A stretch of 35,414 nucleotides of DNA from Candidatus Zixiibacteriota bacterium (GCA_020341875.1 CP070839.1:2253300-2288713), one strand, 5' to 3'; shown: positions 23,759 through 32,353, counted from the stretch's first letter. The notes: a model not told the origin generated them from the letters alone. Numbers and translations: made by a program.

Positions 23759-24232
23759 ATGAGTTTCCAACGCAAAGTCAACAGGCTGTCACGGGAATTA
23801 TATCGTGATGCGAGATTGTATTTTCTCACCCTTTGTTGCCTTGACGGCCGACAGGTTTTCACAGATGCGCCGATTGTCGAATCTTTGTTACAGACGCTGA
23901 AGTTGTGCTGTCAGAATCATGGCTTCAAGAATTACGTGTACTGCTTCATGCCGGATCATCTCCATCTACTGGTGCAGGGCGAGGAGAAATCAGATCCGCT
24001 GAAGATGGTTAAGGAATTCAAGCAACTCACCGGATATTACTTCAAGAAAAACACTGGGGGACGTCTGTGGCAAAAGAGCTACCACGACCACATCCTTCGT
24101 AAGGAAGAAGATGCCGAAAGTGTTGTGAGATACATATTGGAAAACCCTGTGAGAAAGGCGCTCGTCGACCAGACGGAGGACTATCCGTTCTCTGGATCGT
24201 TGGAATTTGGAAAGGAGATATTCAAGATGTAG
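23759..24232 (+). mobile_element. REP-associated tyrosine transposase (RAYT, Y1/HUH type)
   Basis: A 157-residue single-domain Y1 transposase (IS200/IS605-like superfamily). The metal-binding HUH motif is MPDHLHLLV (His67, His69), and the likely nucleophile is Tyr108 in QKSYHDHILR. The length and the flanking single-copy REP repeats (23687-23737 and 24229-24279) identify it as a RAYT, a domesticated or dispersal enzyme for REP sequences, rather than a full insertion sequence. An in-frame TTG at 23741 precedes the ATG at 23759; neither has a good ribosome site. Its TAG stop is supplied by the first bases of the right-hand REP. It lies between the M48 protease and leuC, in an apparent insertion site. 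Confidence 0.9.
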
Positions 24233-24279
24233 CGGAAACCTTTAGGTTTCCAGCATGCAAGGCTGAAGCCTTCCGCTAC
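24229..24279 (+). repeat. REP-type cloverleaf repeat, right copy
   Basis: Same orientation and fold as 23687-23737. GTAGC (24229-24233) and GCTAC (24275-24279) enclose GGAAACC-TTTA-GGTTTCC and AAGGCT-GA-AGCCTT. The first hairpin carries a paired G-to-A and C-to-T change relative to the left copy, so pairing is preserved. The transposase stop codon overlaps its start. Confidence 0.9.
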
Positions 24280-24319
24280 ACCTTCAATCATAGATGAGAT
24301 CCGAGTGGAGAGGAGAGGA

Positions 24320-25582
24320 ATGAAAGGAAAGACAACAATCGAGAGAATTCTATCAAGGGCATCAGGCAAAGATGTCTCGGCGAATGACCGGGTTTGGGCC
24401 GATGTGGATCTGGCGGTGATCAGGGACTTCGGTGGACCGAACGCAGTTCTGGAGTTTGACAAGTTCACCAACAAGGGCAAGGTGAAAGACCCGGACAAGA
24501 TCGCTCTCACCTTCGATTATCAGGCCCCGGCAAAAGACATGAAGGTGGCACAAAACCAGGTTCTCTGTAGAGAGTTCGCCAAAAGACAGAAGATAAAGAA
24601 CTTGTTCGATGTCAACTGGGGAATAGGACAGCACGTGCTTCTGGAACGAGGGATGATCAAACCCGGATCCGTGGTGATCGGAACGGACAGCCACATGAAT
24701 CTCCTGGGCTCTGTAGGATCGTTTGCCTCAGGTGTCGGAAACACCGATATCGTGGCTGCCTGGCACTCCGGGAAACTCTGGTTCAGGGTCCCCGAGACCA
24801 TCAAGGTGATCTTCAAGGGGAAGTACAAGGAGCCGGTATCAGCCAAGGATCTGACACTCAAGTTCGTCAAAGAGATCGGGACCGACAAAGCGAACTTCAA
24901 ATCCTTGGAGCTTGCCGGGGAACCCATTGACAATCTTTCTTTGGCCGGACGACTCACACTGGCAAGCATGCTGACCGAGATTAATGCCAAGATTGGCTTT
25001 ATTGAACCGAACGGCGAGCCGTTGGAGTTCCTGAGGCAAAGATGCGGCGACGAGCTGGAGATCGTCACCTCGGACGGGAATGCCACGTTTGCGGATGAGG
25101 TGAAGATCAACGTGGACAAGTTGATTCCCCAGATAGCCTGTCCCCACACGCCGGATAATGTCAAGCCGGTGGAAGAGGTTGAAGGAACCCCCTTCAACGA
25201 AGGCTTTATCGGGTCCTGCACTAATGGAAGGCTAGAGGATTTCAAGGCTGCTGCAAAGATTCTGAAAAAAGCAGGCAAGATTCATCCCGACGTAAGATTG
25301 ATGATCGTTCCGGCCACCAGAGAGGTAGCCATGGCCATGCTCGAGGCGGGACTCTATCAGGTCTTCATGAGCGTGGGGGGCATGGTGGCCAACCCGGGAT
25401 GCAGCCTGTGTACCGCAGGACATCACGGCGTCTTGGGGAAAGGCGATGTGCTTCTGTCCACCTCCAACAGGAACTTCCTCGGCAAGCTCGGAAAGGGCGG
25501 CCAAGTCTACCTATGTAGCCCGGCTACGGTGGCAGCGTCGGCGGTGGAAGGAAAGATCACTGATCCACGGAAATATTGGTGA
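24320..25582 (+). CDS. leuC: 3-isopropylmalate dehydratase large subunit (LeuC/homoaconitase type)
   Basis: 420 residues, the length of the archaeal-type LeuC/HACN subfamily. An aconitase-fold [4Fe-4S] hydro-lyase that isomerises 2- to 3-isopropylmalate in leucine synthesis; homoaconitase and related activities belong to the same family. The cluster ligands are Cys300 (IGSCTNG), Cys361 and Cys364 (PGCSLC). GTDSHMNLLGSVGSFASGVG (121-140) is the conserved family segment. The ATG at 24320 has AGGAGAGG just before it; an in-frame GTG at 24305 would add five residues. The small subunit gene (leuD), usually adjacent, is missing; an S23 gene between inverted repeats occupies the next position. The exact substrate cannot be told from sequence alone. 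Confidence 0.92.
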   Translation: MKGKTTIERILSRASGKDVSANDRVWADVDLAVIRDFGGPNAVLEFDKFTNKGKVKDPDKIALTFDYQAPAKDMKVAQNQVLCREFAKRQKIKNLFDVNWGIGQHVLLERGMIKPGSVVIGTDSHMNLLGSVGSFASGVGNTDIVAAWHSGKLWFRVPETIKVIFKGKYKEPVSAKDLTLKFVKEIGTDKANFKSLELAGEPIDNLSLAGRLTLASMLTEINAKIGFIEPNGEPLEFLRQRCGDELEIVTSDGNATFADEVKINVDKLIPQIACPHTPDNVKPVEEVEGTPFNEGFIGSCTNGRLEDFKAAAKILKKAGKIHPDVRLMIVPATREVAMAMLEAGLYQVFMSVGGMVANPGCSLCTAGHHGVLGKGDVLLSTSNRNFLGKLGKGGQVYLCSPATVAASAVEGKITDPRKYW

Positions 25583-25590
25583 TCCAAGGC

Positions 25591-25619
25591 CCAAAAGTTC
25601 AAAGGTTCAAGGGTTCAAT
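25591..25619 (+). repeat. TTCAAAGG-type repeat, left of the S23 gene
   Basis: Three tandem variants of GTTCAAAG/GGTTCAA (CCAAAAGTTCAAAGGTTCAA and onward). The inverse complement (TTAAACCTTTGAACTCTTGA) lies just beyond the S23 gene at 26070-26091. Another direct-oriented copy (AAAGGTTCAAAGTTCAAACC) lies inside the 3' part of the gene at 25991-26010. Confidence 0.75.
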
Positions 25620-25624
25620 CAGGC

Positions 25625-26089
25625 ATGAAGGTCGAGAGTTTCGAAGATTTGCTGGCCTGGAGTAAGGGGAGAGAACTGGTCAACAAGATTTACTCTGTCC
25701 CCAAGAAGGAGGAATTCTGCAGGGATAAGGCGCTGGTTTACCAGATACGGCGAGCAGTGATATCCGTGATGTCAAACATATCAGAGGGCTTTGAAGGAGG
25801 CTCGAACAAAGAATTCGTCCAATTCTTGTACATTGCCAAGGCTTCCTGCGGGGAGGTCAGATGCCACATCGCCGTCGCTTCGGATCAAGGATATATTGAC
25901 AAGGACGAATTCAGAGAAATGCGCGATTTGGCAAGGGAGGTGTCAGGCATAATCGGGAATTTCATCAGGTATCTTCGCGGCTCCAGAGTGAAAGGTTCAA
26001 AGTTCAAACCCAAACCCGGCGATTTGCCACAGCAAGAGCGGGATGCAGTCGAAAGCAAGGATGAAGTCATTAAACCTTTGAACTCTTGA
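25625..26089 (+). CDS. Four-helix-bundle (S23/rRNA intervening sequence) protein
   Basis: A 154-residue member of the S23 family (TIGR02436-type), first seen encoded in rRNA intervening sequences. It forms pentameric four-helix bundles; the cellular role is unknown. The hallmarks are FEDLLAWSKGRELVNKIY at the start, DKALVYQIRRAVISVMSNIS, EGFEGGSNKEFVQFLYIAK, and the final helix REVSGIIGNFIRYLRGS. The usual protein is about 120 residues; here a polar tail (about 121-154) is encoded partly by the surrounding TTCAAAGG-type repeat (VKGSKFKPKP). There is no ribosome site beyond the repeat sequence. The gene and its inverted repeats look like a unit inserted between leuC and the DUF554 gene. Confidence 0.88.
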   Translation: MKVESFEDLLAWSKGRELVNKIYSVPKKEEFCRDKALVYQIRRAVISVMSNISEGFEGGSNKEFVQFLYIAKASCGEVRCHIAVASDQGYIDKDEFREMRDLAREVSGIIGNFIRYLRGSRVKGSKFKPKPGDLPQQERDAVESKDEVIKPLNS

Positions 26090-26091
26090 AC
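26070..26091 (-). repeat. TTCAAAGG-type repeat, right of the S23 gene (inverted)
   Basis: TTAAACCTTTGAACTCTTGA is the inverse complement of the left array type. It overlaps the S23 stop codon and ends seven bases before the DUF554 ATG. Confidence 0.75.
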
Positions 26092-26097
26092 AAGCTT

Positions 26098-26775
26098 ATG
26101 CAAGGCACGTTAGTCAATACAGCTACTGTAATAGTAGGTAGTTCGGTGGGGCTGCTGATCGGAGCCCGATTCTCCGAAAAGATCAGAAGCATCGTGATGC
26201 ACGCCCTGGGCCTGTCCACTCTTCTGATCGGCTTTGAGATGGCCTTGAAGACGGACAATATACTCTTTGTCATCGGGAGTCTTGCTCTCGGCGGGATTAT
26301 TGGTGAGTTGCTCAAGGTTGAGGAGGGCCTGGAGAGCCTGGGAGAGTTCCTCAAGAGAAAAGTGAAGTCGCGCTCAGGTAACTTTGTCCTGGGGTTCGTT
26401 ACTTCCAGCTTGGTCTTCTGCATCGGCCCCATGACCGTCGTGGGTTCTATCCAGGATGGGGTAAGCGGCGATGCCAGTGTGCTTTATGCCAAATCTCTCT
26501 TGGACGGTTTCGCCTCGATTGTCTTCGCCTCAAGCCTGGGGATCGGCGTCATTTTCTCCGCACTGACCGTGCTCATCTTTCAGGGTGGTCTAACCCTGCT
26601 GGGGGGAAAACTGTCATTTCTTCTGCGACCTGAAATTCTGGATGAGTTGATAGCCACCGGAGGTCTGATCATTGTTGGAATCGGGTTCTACCTTCTGGGC
26701 ATCAAACGAATAAAGGTGGGCAACTTCCTGCCGGCTTTGGCAGTGGCGGTGGTTCTGGCCCTGCTGTTCAAGTAG
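26098..26775 (+). CDS. DUF554 membrane protein
   Basis: 225 residues, a multi-pass inner-membrane protein of the DUF554 (YdfK-like) family. The family start MQGTLVNTATVIVGSSVGLL is present, followed by about six or seven hydrophobic segments (near 5-24, 38-52, 57-72, 95-115, 140-165, 180-200, 205-225) and the conserved GFVTSSLVFCIGPMTVVGSI and YAKSLLDGFASIVFASSLGIG blocks. The function is unknown. The ATG at 26098 fits the family start; an in-frame TTG at 26086 overlaps the S23 stop (TTGA). Neither has a Shine-Dalgarno site: the upstream bases are the inverted repeat, suggesting that the insertion displaced the native translation signal. Confidence 0.9.
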   Translation: MQGTLVNTATVIVGSSVGLLIGARFSEKIRSIVMHALGLSTLLIGFEMALKTDNILFVIGSLALGGIIGELLKVEEGLESLGEFLKRKVKSRSGNFVLGFVTSSLVFCIGPMTVVGSIQDGVSGDASVLYAKSLLDGFASIVFASSLGIGVIFSALTVLIFQGGLTLLGGKLSFLLRPEILDELIATGGLIIVGIGFYLLGIKRIKVGNFLPALAVAVVLALLFK

Positions 26776-26847
26776 ATCAAAATAAGAGCAATCTTCAGTT
26801 TTCGGTCTATCGTATAACAGAAAACCTTCTTTCAGGGAGGGCTTTTC

Positions 26848-27939
26848 ATGTCAGCAATGACCTCAGATGCGAGAATCTTGGATTTAAGACCTGAGTCTAT
26901 CCGGGAAAAACTAGGAAGCAAAAGCAAGACATGCCTTCTTAACTCTCATGATATCTTCAGAGTTCTGAAGGATGAACAGGTCATCGTGATGGCCTGCAAC
27001 GCCCGCATAAAACACGTGGTACCGGGAATAATGCGTGCGGCCGAGGCACTGGACGCGGTGGTGGGGCTTGAACTGGCGAAAACCGAAGGCGGTGTGGAAG
27101 GCGGTTACACCGGCCAGACTCCCCAGATTTTCTTTGAGACCGTTATAGGGTATGCCGAAACGGCCAACTTCTCCAAGCCGTTTTTCATCCACGGCGATCA
27201 TACCACGGTAAAGGACACTACTCCGGAAGCTTTTCAGTCTGCAGAAGAACAGATAAAGGCCGAGATCAAGGCCGGCTACACGTCAATAGCCATCGATGCC
27301 TCTTTCAACGAGCTGGAGGATAACATCGGCATAACCAGCCGGCTGGCCGCACTCATCTCTCCGTACGGGTTGGGCCTGGAGGTAGAGGTGGGGGAGGTGA
27401 AGTCTGCCGGGCAGGAGGCGGAGCTGACGACCGTGGAAGAAGCCACCGGCTTCATCGACGGGCTAGCAGAGAATGGCGTCCATCCCGATCTTCTGGCCAT
27501 CAACAACGGCTCGAAACACGGGAATTACCTAGAAGGCGAGGAAGTTTCTATCGATCTAGAGAGAACCAGGCAGATTTTCGATGCCATCAGGCCCAAAGGA
27601 CTCTGCATAGCCCAGCACGGAATCACCGGAACCCCTCTGAGCATTGTAGGCAAATTCGCCGATTATGGAATCCGTAAAGGGAATGTGGGCACGGAATGGC
27701 AAAACGTCGCCCACCGGTTTCTGCCCCAGGATCTCTTCGATCTGATGAAGAGATGGGCCAGGGAGAATGAGAAAGACATCAAGTTTGCCACCAGGGAGTT
27801 CAAGAAGGAAATAGATGCCATCCCTCAGAAGAACGCCGGGCAGATCGAACAGGAGGCCTACCAGGTGGCCTGCTCCTTCATAAGCGCTTTCCGGGCAGAG
27901 AATTCTGCAAGCGTGGTCAAGAAGAAGCTCGTCGGATGA
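26848..27939 (+). CDS. Class II fructose-bisphosphate aldolase family protein
   Basis: A 363-residue zinc-dependent aldolase that cleaves or makes a ketose bisphosphate, most likely fructose 1,6-bisphosphate. The metal and active-site motifs are FIHGDHTT (about 113-120), LEVEVGEV (about 178-185), NNGSKHGNY (about 218-226) with a zinc-binding His, and CIAQHGITGTPLS (about 252-264). They correspond to the LHLDH, EGELG, GxxHG and HGGSG motifs of typical enzymes, with several substitutions. Substrate preference is therefore less certain. GGGAGGG lies before the ATG. The long C-terminal region (about 290-363) exceeds the core fold. It appears to be the last gene before the secretion block. Confidence 0.85.
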   Translation: MSAMTSDARILDLRPESIREKLGSKSKTCLLNSHDIFRVLKDEQVIVMACNARIKHVVPGIMRAAEALDAVVGLELAKTEGGVEGGYTGQTPQIFFETVIGYAETANFSKPFFIHGDHTTVKDTTPEAFQSAEEQIKAEIKAGYTSIAIDASFNELEDNIGITSRLAALISPYGLGLEVEVGEVKSAGQEAELTTVEEATGFIDGLAENGVHPDLLAINNGSKHGNYLEGEEVSIDLERTRQIFDAIRPKGLCIAQHGITGTPLSIVGKFADYGIRKGNVGTEWQNVAHRFLPQDLFDLMKRWARENEKDIKFATREFKKEIDAIPQKNAGQIEQEAYQVACSFISAFRAENSASVVKKKLVG

Positions 27940-28062
27940 ACTTCTCACAAGGACGTGCCTTCAATACGGGCCCAGCAAGAGTGGCCGGTGAATTGAGCAA
28001 AAGTCGAGCAGCCTGTAAAGACTCTGGGAGTATGCTCCAAAATTAGACAATATGGTAAGATA

Positions 28063-28074
28063 ACCGCGCGCGGT
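28063..28074. promoter_or_regulatory. CG-rich palindrome upstream of the porU promoter
   Basis: ACCGCGCGCGGT is a perfect 12-bp palindrome that ends 12 bp before the -35 box. The related ATAACCGCGCGCG string at 3203-3214 also lies at a promoter. An operator is possible but unproven. The rest of 27940-28062 holds nothing I can identify. Confidence 0.4.
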
Positions 28075-28086
28075 GGTTAAAAACGC

Positions 28087-28114
28087 TTGACAAATTAAGT
28101 TCTTAACATATATT
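28087..28114 (+). promoter_or_regulatory. Promoter of the porU-porV block
   Basis: TTGACA (28087-28092) and TATATT (28109-28114), spacer 16 bp: perfect -35 box and the same architecture as the three cassette promoters. An inverted repeat TTGTTA/TAACAA (28113-28131) overlaps the predicted transcription start and could be an operator. Confidence 0.75.
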
Positions 28115-28120
28115 GTTAGC

Positions 28121-28396
28121 CAACATAACAAGAGGTAAGCCTATAGGAAAAACAGTTAAAGGGTTTGTTTCGTGCTCGCTTGACACCGGAGGCACGCATC
28201 TTGTGTGCTAAGGCGAAAAGGTGGACCCGGACAACGCCGAGACGTTAGCGCCGGGTTTCTGTCAAGTTCTATGAGAGAGTCAAACCGAAAGCCCTTTGAC
28301 TGGACAGGCTGTAGGCGTCTTGGTCGAGTTGTTCCCGCCGCCGGGCTTCTGCCCGGGGGTCCTCGTGGCTTTGGAACCGGCTCGGCTTTCTTGTTT
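28121..28396 (+). ncRNA. Structured 5' leader of porU
   Basis: A leader of about 275 nt. The segment 28179-28266 can fold as a three-way junction: a closing stem CTTGACA/TGTCAAG, a hairpin GCACGCA/TGTGTGC (28192-28208) and a hairpin CCCGG/CCGGG enclosing AACG/CGTT (28226-28255). A further CCGGGC/GCCCGG hairpin lies near 28343-28358. An open frame continues through the leader from GTG 28205, but its codons look non-coding. I recognise no known riboswitch. Confidence 0.5.
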
Positions 28397-31300
28397 ATGA
28401 AGGGTCTGCTTTTCTCCAGAATCTTCAGGCTCGGAATAATTCTTCCCGCCTTACTGTGTCTGAGCCTACAAGCCAATTCCTCGTTTGCCTCAGAATACGA
28501 TGATCTTGAGATCCTGCAGTCGGATCAGGAAGGGATCATCTTCAGGTATCTGGTTCCTGATTTCTCGCGGAGCACGATTGAGCTTCAGGGAAAGTCTTTT
28601 GACCTTTTCAATATCCCCAAGTGCTGCCTATCTGACATTCCGGGAAACCCTCAACTGCCGGTAAGAAAGGTAATAGTTGCTGTTCCGCCGGAGGCGGAAT
28701 TGAGGGTGGAAGTCTTAGAAGATGAAGGTACTGAACTACCTGGTATAGACTTAGCTTTTGCTCTGACGGCCGAGCCGGACGATGAAAGTCCAGTGGGCTA
28801 CCGCCCCGTCCCCATGAAGCCCGAGCGCGTGCTGAATCAGTACTATCCCGCCGGAATTGTCTCTTTCGACTCTTCGGCTTTCCTGAGAGATCAGAGGATA
28901 GTGGAGTTGGAGATCTTTCCGATCCAGTATAATCCCTCCAGAAAAAGCGTCAGGTATCGCTCTCGGATCACAGTCAGGATCAACTTCACCGGAGGCAGGG
29001 GGGGAACTTTCAAATCCGGAAGGGACCCCTTTGAGAGGATCTATCAGAACGTCTTGCTGAATTATGAGGAGTCGAAGGGCTGGCGGAGACCTCCTCGGAC
29101 CAAGGGTTTATTGAAGCAGCCCGGCACAATCTATCCCTTTGGTTACTCCGAGGACTGGTACAAGGCGGTAGTACGCGAAAACGGCATATACAGAATAGAC
29201 CGAGCCATGCTGATGCAGGCTGGGGCTCCGGTCACCTCTATCGATCCGCGGACCCTGCGGATGTTCTCCGGCGGGGGCAAGATGCTGCCTTTGGACAGTC
29301 ATCATCCATTCCTCGAGTTCGAGGAGATGGCCATATTCGTGTCGGGGGAGGAAGACGGCCAGTTCAATGCCGACGATTTCATCCTTTTCTTCGGCTGGTC
29401 CACCAACGACTGGGAATACGATGCCTTCGGAAAAGCCATAGACTTTCATACCAATCCATATACCGATGACAACGTGTTCTGGCTGACTTTCGATCCCATA
29501 CCTTCGCTTCCCGATCCCAAACGGATGCAGATCAAGGATGGCAGCCTGGTGGAGCAGAATCCGTTTGTTCCGACGAAATTCAAGTCAAGAATCCACGCCG
29601 AACAGGACAATACCCTGAGGAAGTCTTCGGCCGGATACGTTATAGACTATTTCAACTGGTATTGGACCGAGGTCTCATCGACTCAGATGTTTGTGAGTCT
29701 GCCCGGAGGGCTGGCTCAGGATACCGTTCTGATAAAGCTGAAGCATACCGGCTCTTCTCCCAGTTTGTGGGTGAACGGTGAACCGGCTGAAGTCATAGAT
29801 TCGCTCTCCTCCGGCTTCCTGACGGTCGCCAGGAGCTTCGGCTTCCGCGGCGGTCTGGTGGACACTCTGGATATCTCCTTCCCTGGGGCCGCCTTTTTGG
29901 ACTGGTACGAGATAGAGTACTTCCGTCGGTTTGAGTGCCACGACAGGCAGCTTCTCTTTGAAAGCCCGGCGATTTCAGGGGTGACACAGTACGAGATCTC
30001 CAACCTATTCTCCTCCGGGGCATTCTTGTTTGACCTGACCGATTATTTCGAGGTCAAGAAGTTCGGAGGATTGGAGATAGATGGAGAATTTGCCAGATTT
30101 CAGGATCTGGTGTCGGCGGATACCACGACCAGATATCTGCTGGTGGACGAAAGTAAGATCAAGGTCCCGGCGCTGTTCTTCCGGGATGAGAGCTCCCATC
30201 TGAGAGAGGCTTCGAACCGGGCAGATTTCCTGATCATCACCCACTCCGATTTCCACGATCAGGCCCAGAGCCTGAGGAGCTTCCGGGAGACGTACGACCA
30301 GATCTCGGCCACGGTGATCGAAGTTCAGGACGTGTACGACGAGTTCTCCGGCGGTCTTTCTGATCCCACGGCCATTAGGGATTTTCTGAAATTCGCCTAT
30401 CAAAGCTGGGAAGAGCCGGCCCCAGCATTCGTCCTCCTGCTGGGAGACGGTAACTACGATTACAAGAATAACCTGGGTACGGGTGCGGTCAACGTCATCC
30501 CCCCCTTCGCCGCCGACCCATCCATCTCCGACGACTTGTACGTGTGGTGGGGAGACACTCTGGGTATGGTTATCAGCCGACTGCCGGTAAGGTCAACCAG
30601 GGAAGCGGAAGTGGTTGTGGACAAGATCGTATCCTATGAGGAAGAACCGGAATTTGGACCCTGGCGAAATTCGATCACCTTAGTCGCCGACGACGAATGG
30701 GAAGGCCCGGGCGAGCTTGACGGGCTGTGGAGGTTTCATACCAGGGACACCGAGATCCTGGCAAAATCTCACGTTCCATCCTCCTTCAATGTTTCCAAGA
30801 TATACCTGATGGAGTATCCCTTCGATTATAAGGGGGAGAAACCGCAGGCGGAGGACGCGGTGGTCAATGCCTTCAACTCCGGCACCCTTATCATCAACTT
30901 CATCGGGCACGGCAATCCAGACGTGTGGGCGCATGAGCGGGTGTTCAAGCGCAGTCAAGACATTGCTCGCCTCAGGAATAAGCGAAAACTCCCCCTGGTC
31001 TACACGGCCTCCTGCAGTATCGGATTCTTCTTCAGTCCTTTCAGTGAAGGAATGGCAGAGGAGTTCGTGAGGGCCGAAGACAAAGGAGCTATTGCCACTA
31101 TCTCCGCTACCTGGAACGTGTGGCCCACACCCAACGCCGAGTTGAATTTCAAAGTTTATGATCTTCTCCTGAGCGGCGATACCCTCTCCATCGGCGAGGC
31201 GCTCTTCATTGCCAAGATCCTGAGAGGGCTGGACGGTAACGATCGCAAGTACGTGCTTTTCGGTGATCCGGCCATGAAGCTGGGAGCACCTGACCTTGAG

Positions 31301-32353
31301 GTGGAGCTAACCGAGGTTACTCCAGACACCCTGTCCGCCCTGAGCTTGGTGCAGGTAAAAGGAGAGGTCCAGGACTCGGAAGGTGCCCTGATCACGGATT
31401 TTGACGGAATCGCCAAGGTGACCGCCTTCGACTCGGAGAGCAGGAGAGCTCACGTGATACCCACTCAGCCCAGCCCCAGCACGGTCAACTATGACATGCC
31501 GGGCCCGCTTATGTTTAAGGGGGATGCCAAAGCGGAGGGAGGAGAGTTCCAGGCGAGTTTTGTGGTACCCAAGGACATAAGTTACGGAGGCAACACCGGA
31601 AGAGTCAGAGTCTATCTTGAAGGGCAAGATCAGGATGGCGTGGGCGTCCACGATTCACTTGTGATCAGGGGCTCCGACACCACGGTGATAGACACGGTGG
31701 GGCCTGAGATATCGGTGAGGTTCGATGATCGAGTCGGATTTACCCAGGGGGAGACCATCCTGCCCAACTCGATTTTACGCCTGTCGATTTCTGACCAACA
31801 CGGCATAAACATAACCGGGGAGGTGGGCCACGGGATCACCCTGGTGGTCGACGATGATTTTGCCAACCAGACCGACCTCACCGGCAGCTTCGAGTACGAT
31901 CTGGGAGATCACCGGCGGGGCTCGGCCTCGCATGAGCTGCCCTCCCTGGCGGAAGGTGATCACGTCCTGAGCCTCAAGGCGTGGGACAATGCCAACAACT
32001 CCTCGGTTTTTTCCGCCAGCGTCAAGGTGAGCGCCCAAAGGGAGTTCGAGCTGACCGAGGTGATGAACCACCCCAACCCGTTCTCGAACCTGACCAATTT
32101 CTACTATTACCTCTCGCAGGACGCTGATCGGGTGCAGATAAAGATATTCAGCTTAGCCGGAAGGTTGATTAAGCACATCCCGTATGCTTCCTCCCGCACG
32201 GGGGTCAACTTCTCCTCCACCTGGGACGGCAGGGATGAGGAGGGAGACCAGGTTGCCAATGGTGTATATATATACAAGGTCATAGCAGAGGGCGTGGTAG
32301 ACGGAGAACGGAAGATGAAGGAATCTTTGGGAAAGGCGGTAGTGGTGAAATGA
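28397..32353 (+). CDS. porU: PorU-like C25 (gingipain-family) peptidase
   Basis: 1318 residues from the ATG at 28397. A signal peptide (1-31, ending SSFAS-E) precedes a C25 propeptide-like region (about 35-200, GNPQLPVRK), a long beta-rich region (about 230-600), the C25 caspase-like domain (about 600-960), Ig-like segments and a FlgD-type C-terminal domain (about 1222-1318, NHPNPFSN, IFSLAGRL, WDGRDEEG, GVYIYKV). The catalytic pair is His838 (FIGHGN) and Cys873 (YTASCSIG), 35 residues apart as in gingipains. In type IX secretion, PorU is the outer-surface sortase that removes cargo C-terminal signals and attaches the cargo. Adjacency to a PorV-like gene supports that role; a secreted C25 protease is the alternative. 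The frame stays open upstream to 28205, but the signal peptide fixes the start. Confidence 0.82.
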   Translation: MKGLLFSRIFRLGIILPALLCLSLQANSSFASEYDDLEILQSDQEGIIFRYLVPDFSRSTIELQGKSFDLFNIPKCCLSDIPGNPQLPVRKVIVAVPPEAELRVEVLEDEGTELPGIDLAFALTAEPDDESPVGYRPVPMKPERVLNQYYPAGIVSFDSSAFLRDQRIVELEIFPIQYNPSRKSVRYRSRITVRINFTGGRGGTFKSGRDPFERIYQNVLLNYEESKGWRRPPRTKGLLKQPGTIYPFGYSEDWYKAVVRENGIYRIDRAMLMQAGAPVTSIDPRTLRMFSGGGKMLPLDSHHPFLEFEEMAIFVSGEEDGQFNADDFILFFGWSTNDWEYDAFGKAIDFHTNPYTDDNVFWLTFDPIPSLPDPKRMQIKDGSLVEQNPFVPTKFKSRIHAEQDNTLRKSSAGYVIDYFNWYWTEVSSTQMFVSLPGGLAQDTVLIKLKHTGSSPSLWVNGEPAEVIDSLSSGFLTVARSFGFRGGLVDTLDISFPGAAFLDWYEIEYFRRFECHDRQLLFESPAISGVTQYEISNLFSSGAFLFDLTDYFEVKKFGGLEIDGEFARFQDLVSADTTTRYLLVDESKIKVPALFFRDESSHLREASNRADFLIITHSDFHDQAQSLRSFRETYDQISATVIEVQDVYDEFSGGLSDPTAIRDFLKFAYQSWEEPAPAFVLLLGDGNYDYKNNLGTGAVNVIPPFAADPSISDDLYVWWGDTLGMVISRLPVRSTREAEVVVDKIVSYEEEPEFGPWRNSITLVADDEWEGPGELDGLWRFHTRDTEILAKSHVPSSFNVSKIYLMEYPFDYKGEKPQAEDAVVNAFNSGTLIINFIGHGNPDVWAHERVFKRSQDIARLRNKRKLPLVYTASCSIGFFFSPFSEGMAEEFVRAEDKGAIATISATWNVWPTPNAELNFKVYDLLLSGDTLSIGEALFIAKILRGLDGNDRKYVLFGDPAMKLGAPDLEVELTEVTPDTLSALSLVQVKGEVQDSEGALITDFDGIAKVTAFDSESRRAHVIPTQPSPSTVNYDMPGPLMFKGDAKAEGGEFQASFVVPKDISYGGNTGRVRVYLEGQDQDGVGVHDSLVIRGSDTTVIDTVGPEISVRFDDRVGFTQGETILPNSILRLSISDQHGINITGEVGHGITLVVDDDFANQTDLTGSFEYDLGDHRRGSASHELPSLAEGDHVLSLKAWDNANNSSVFSASVKVSAQREFELTEVMNHPNPFSNLTNFYYYLSQDADRVQIKIFSLAGRLIKHIPYASSRTGVNFSSTWDGRDEEGDQVANGVYIYKVIAEGVVDGERKMKESLGKAVVVK

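Noticed and set aside
24520..25278. A 252-codon minus-strand frame opposite leuC
   Set aside because: Ser/Pro-rich antisense of a strongly conserved gene; no independent evidence.
28205..28396. 64-codon N-terminal extension of the C25 peptidase
   Set aside because: It would bury the signal peptide, has Gly/Arg/Pro-rich noise, and coincides with predicted RNA stems.
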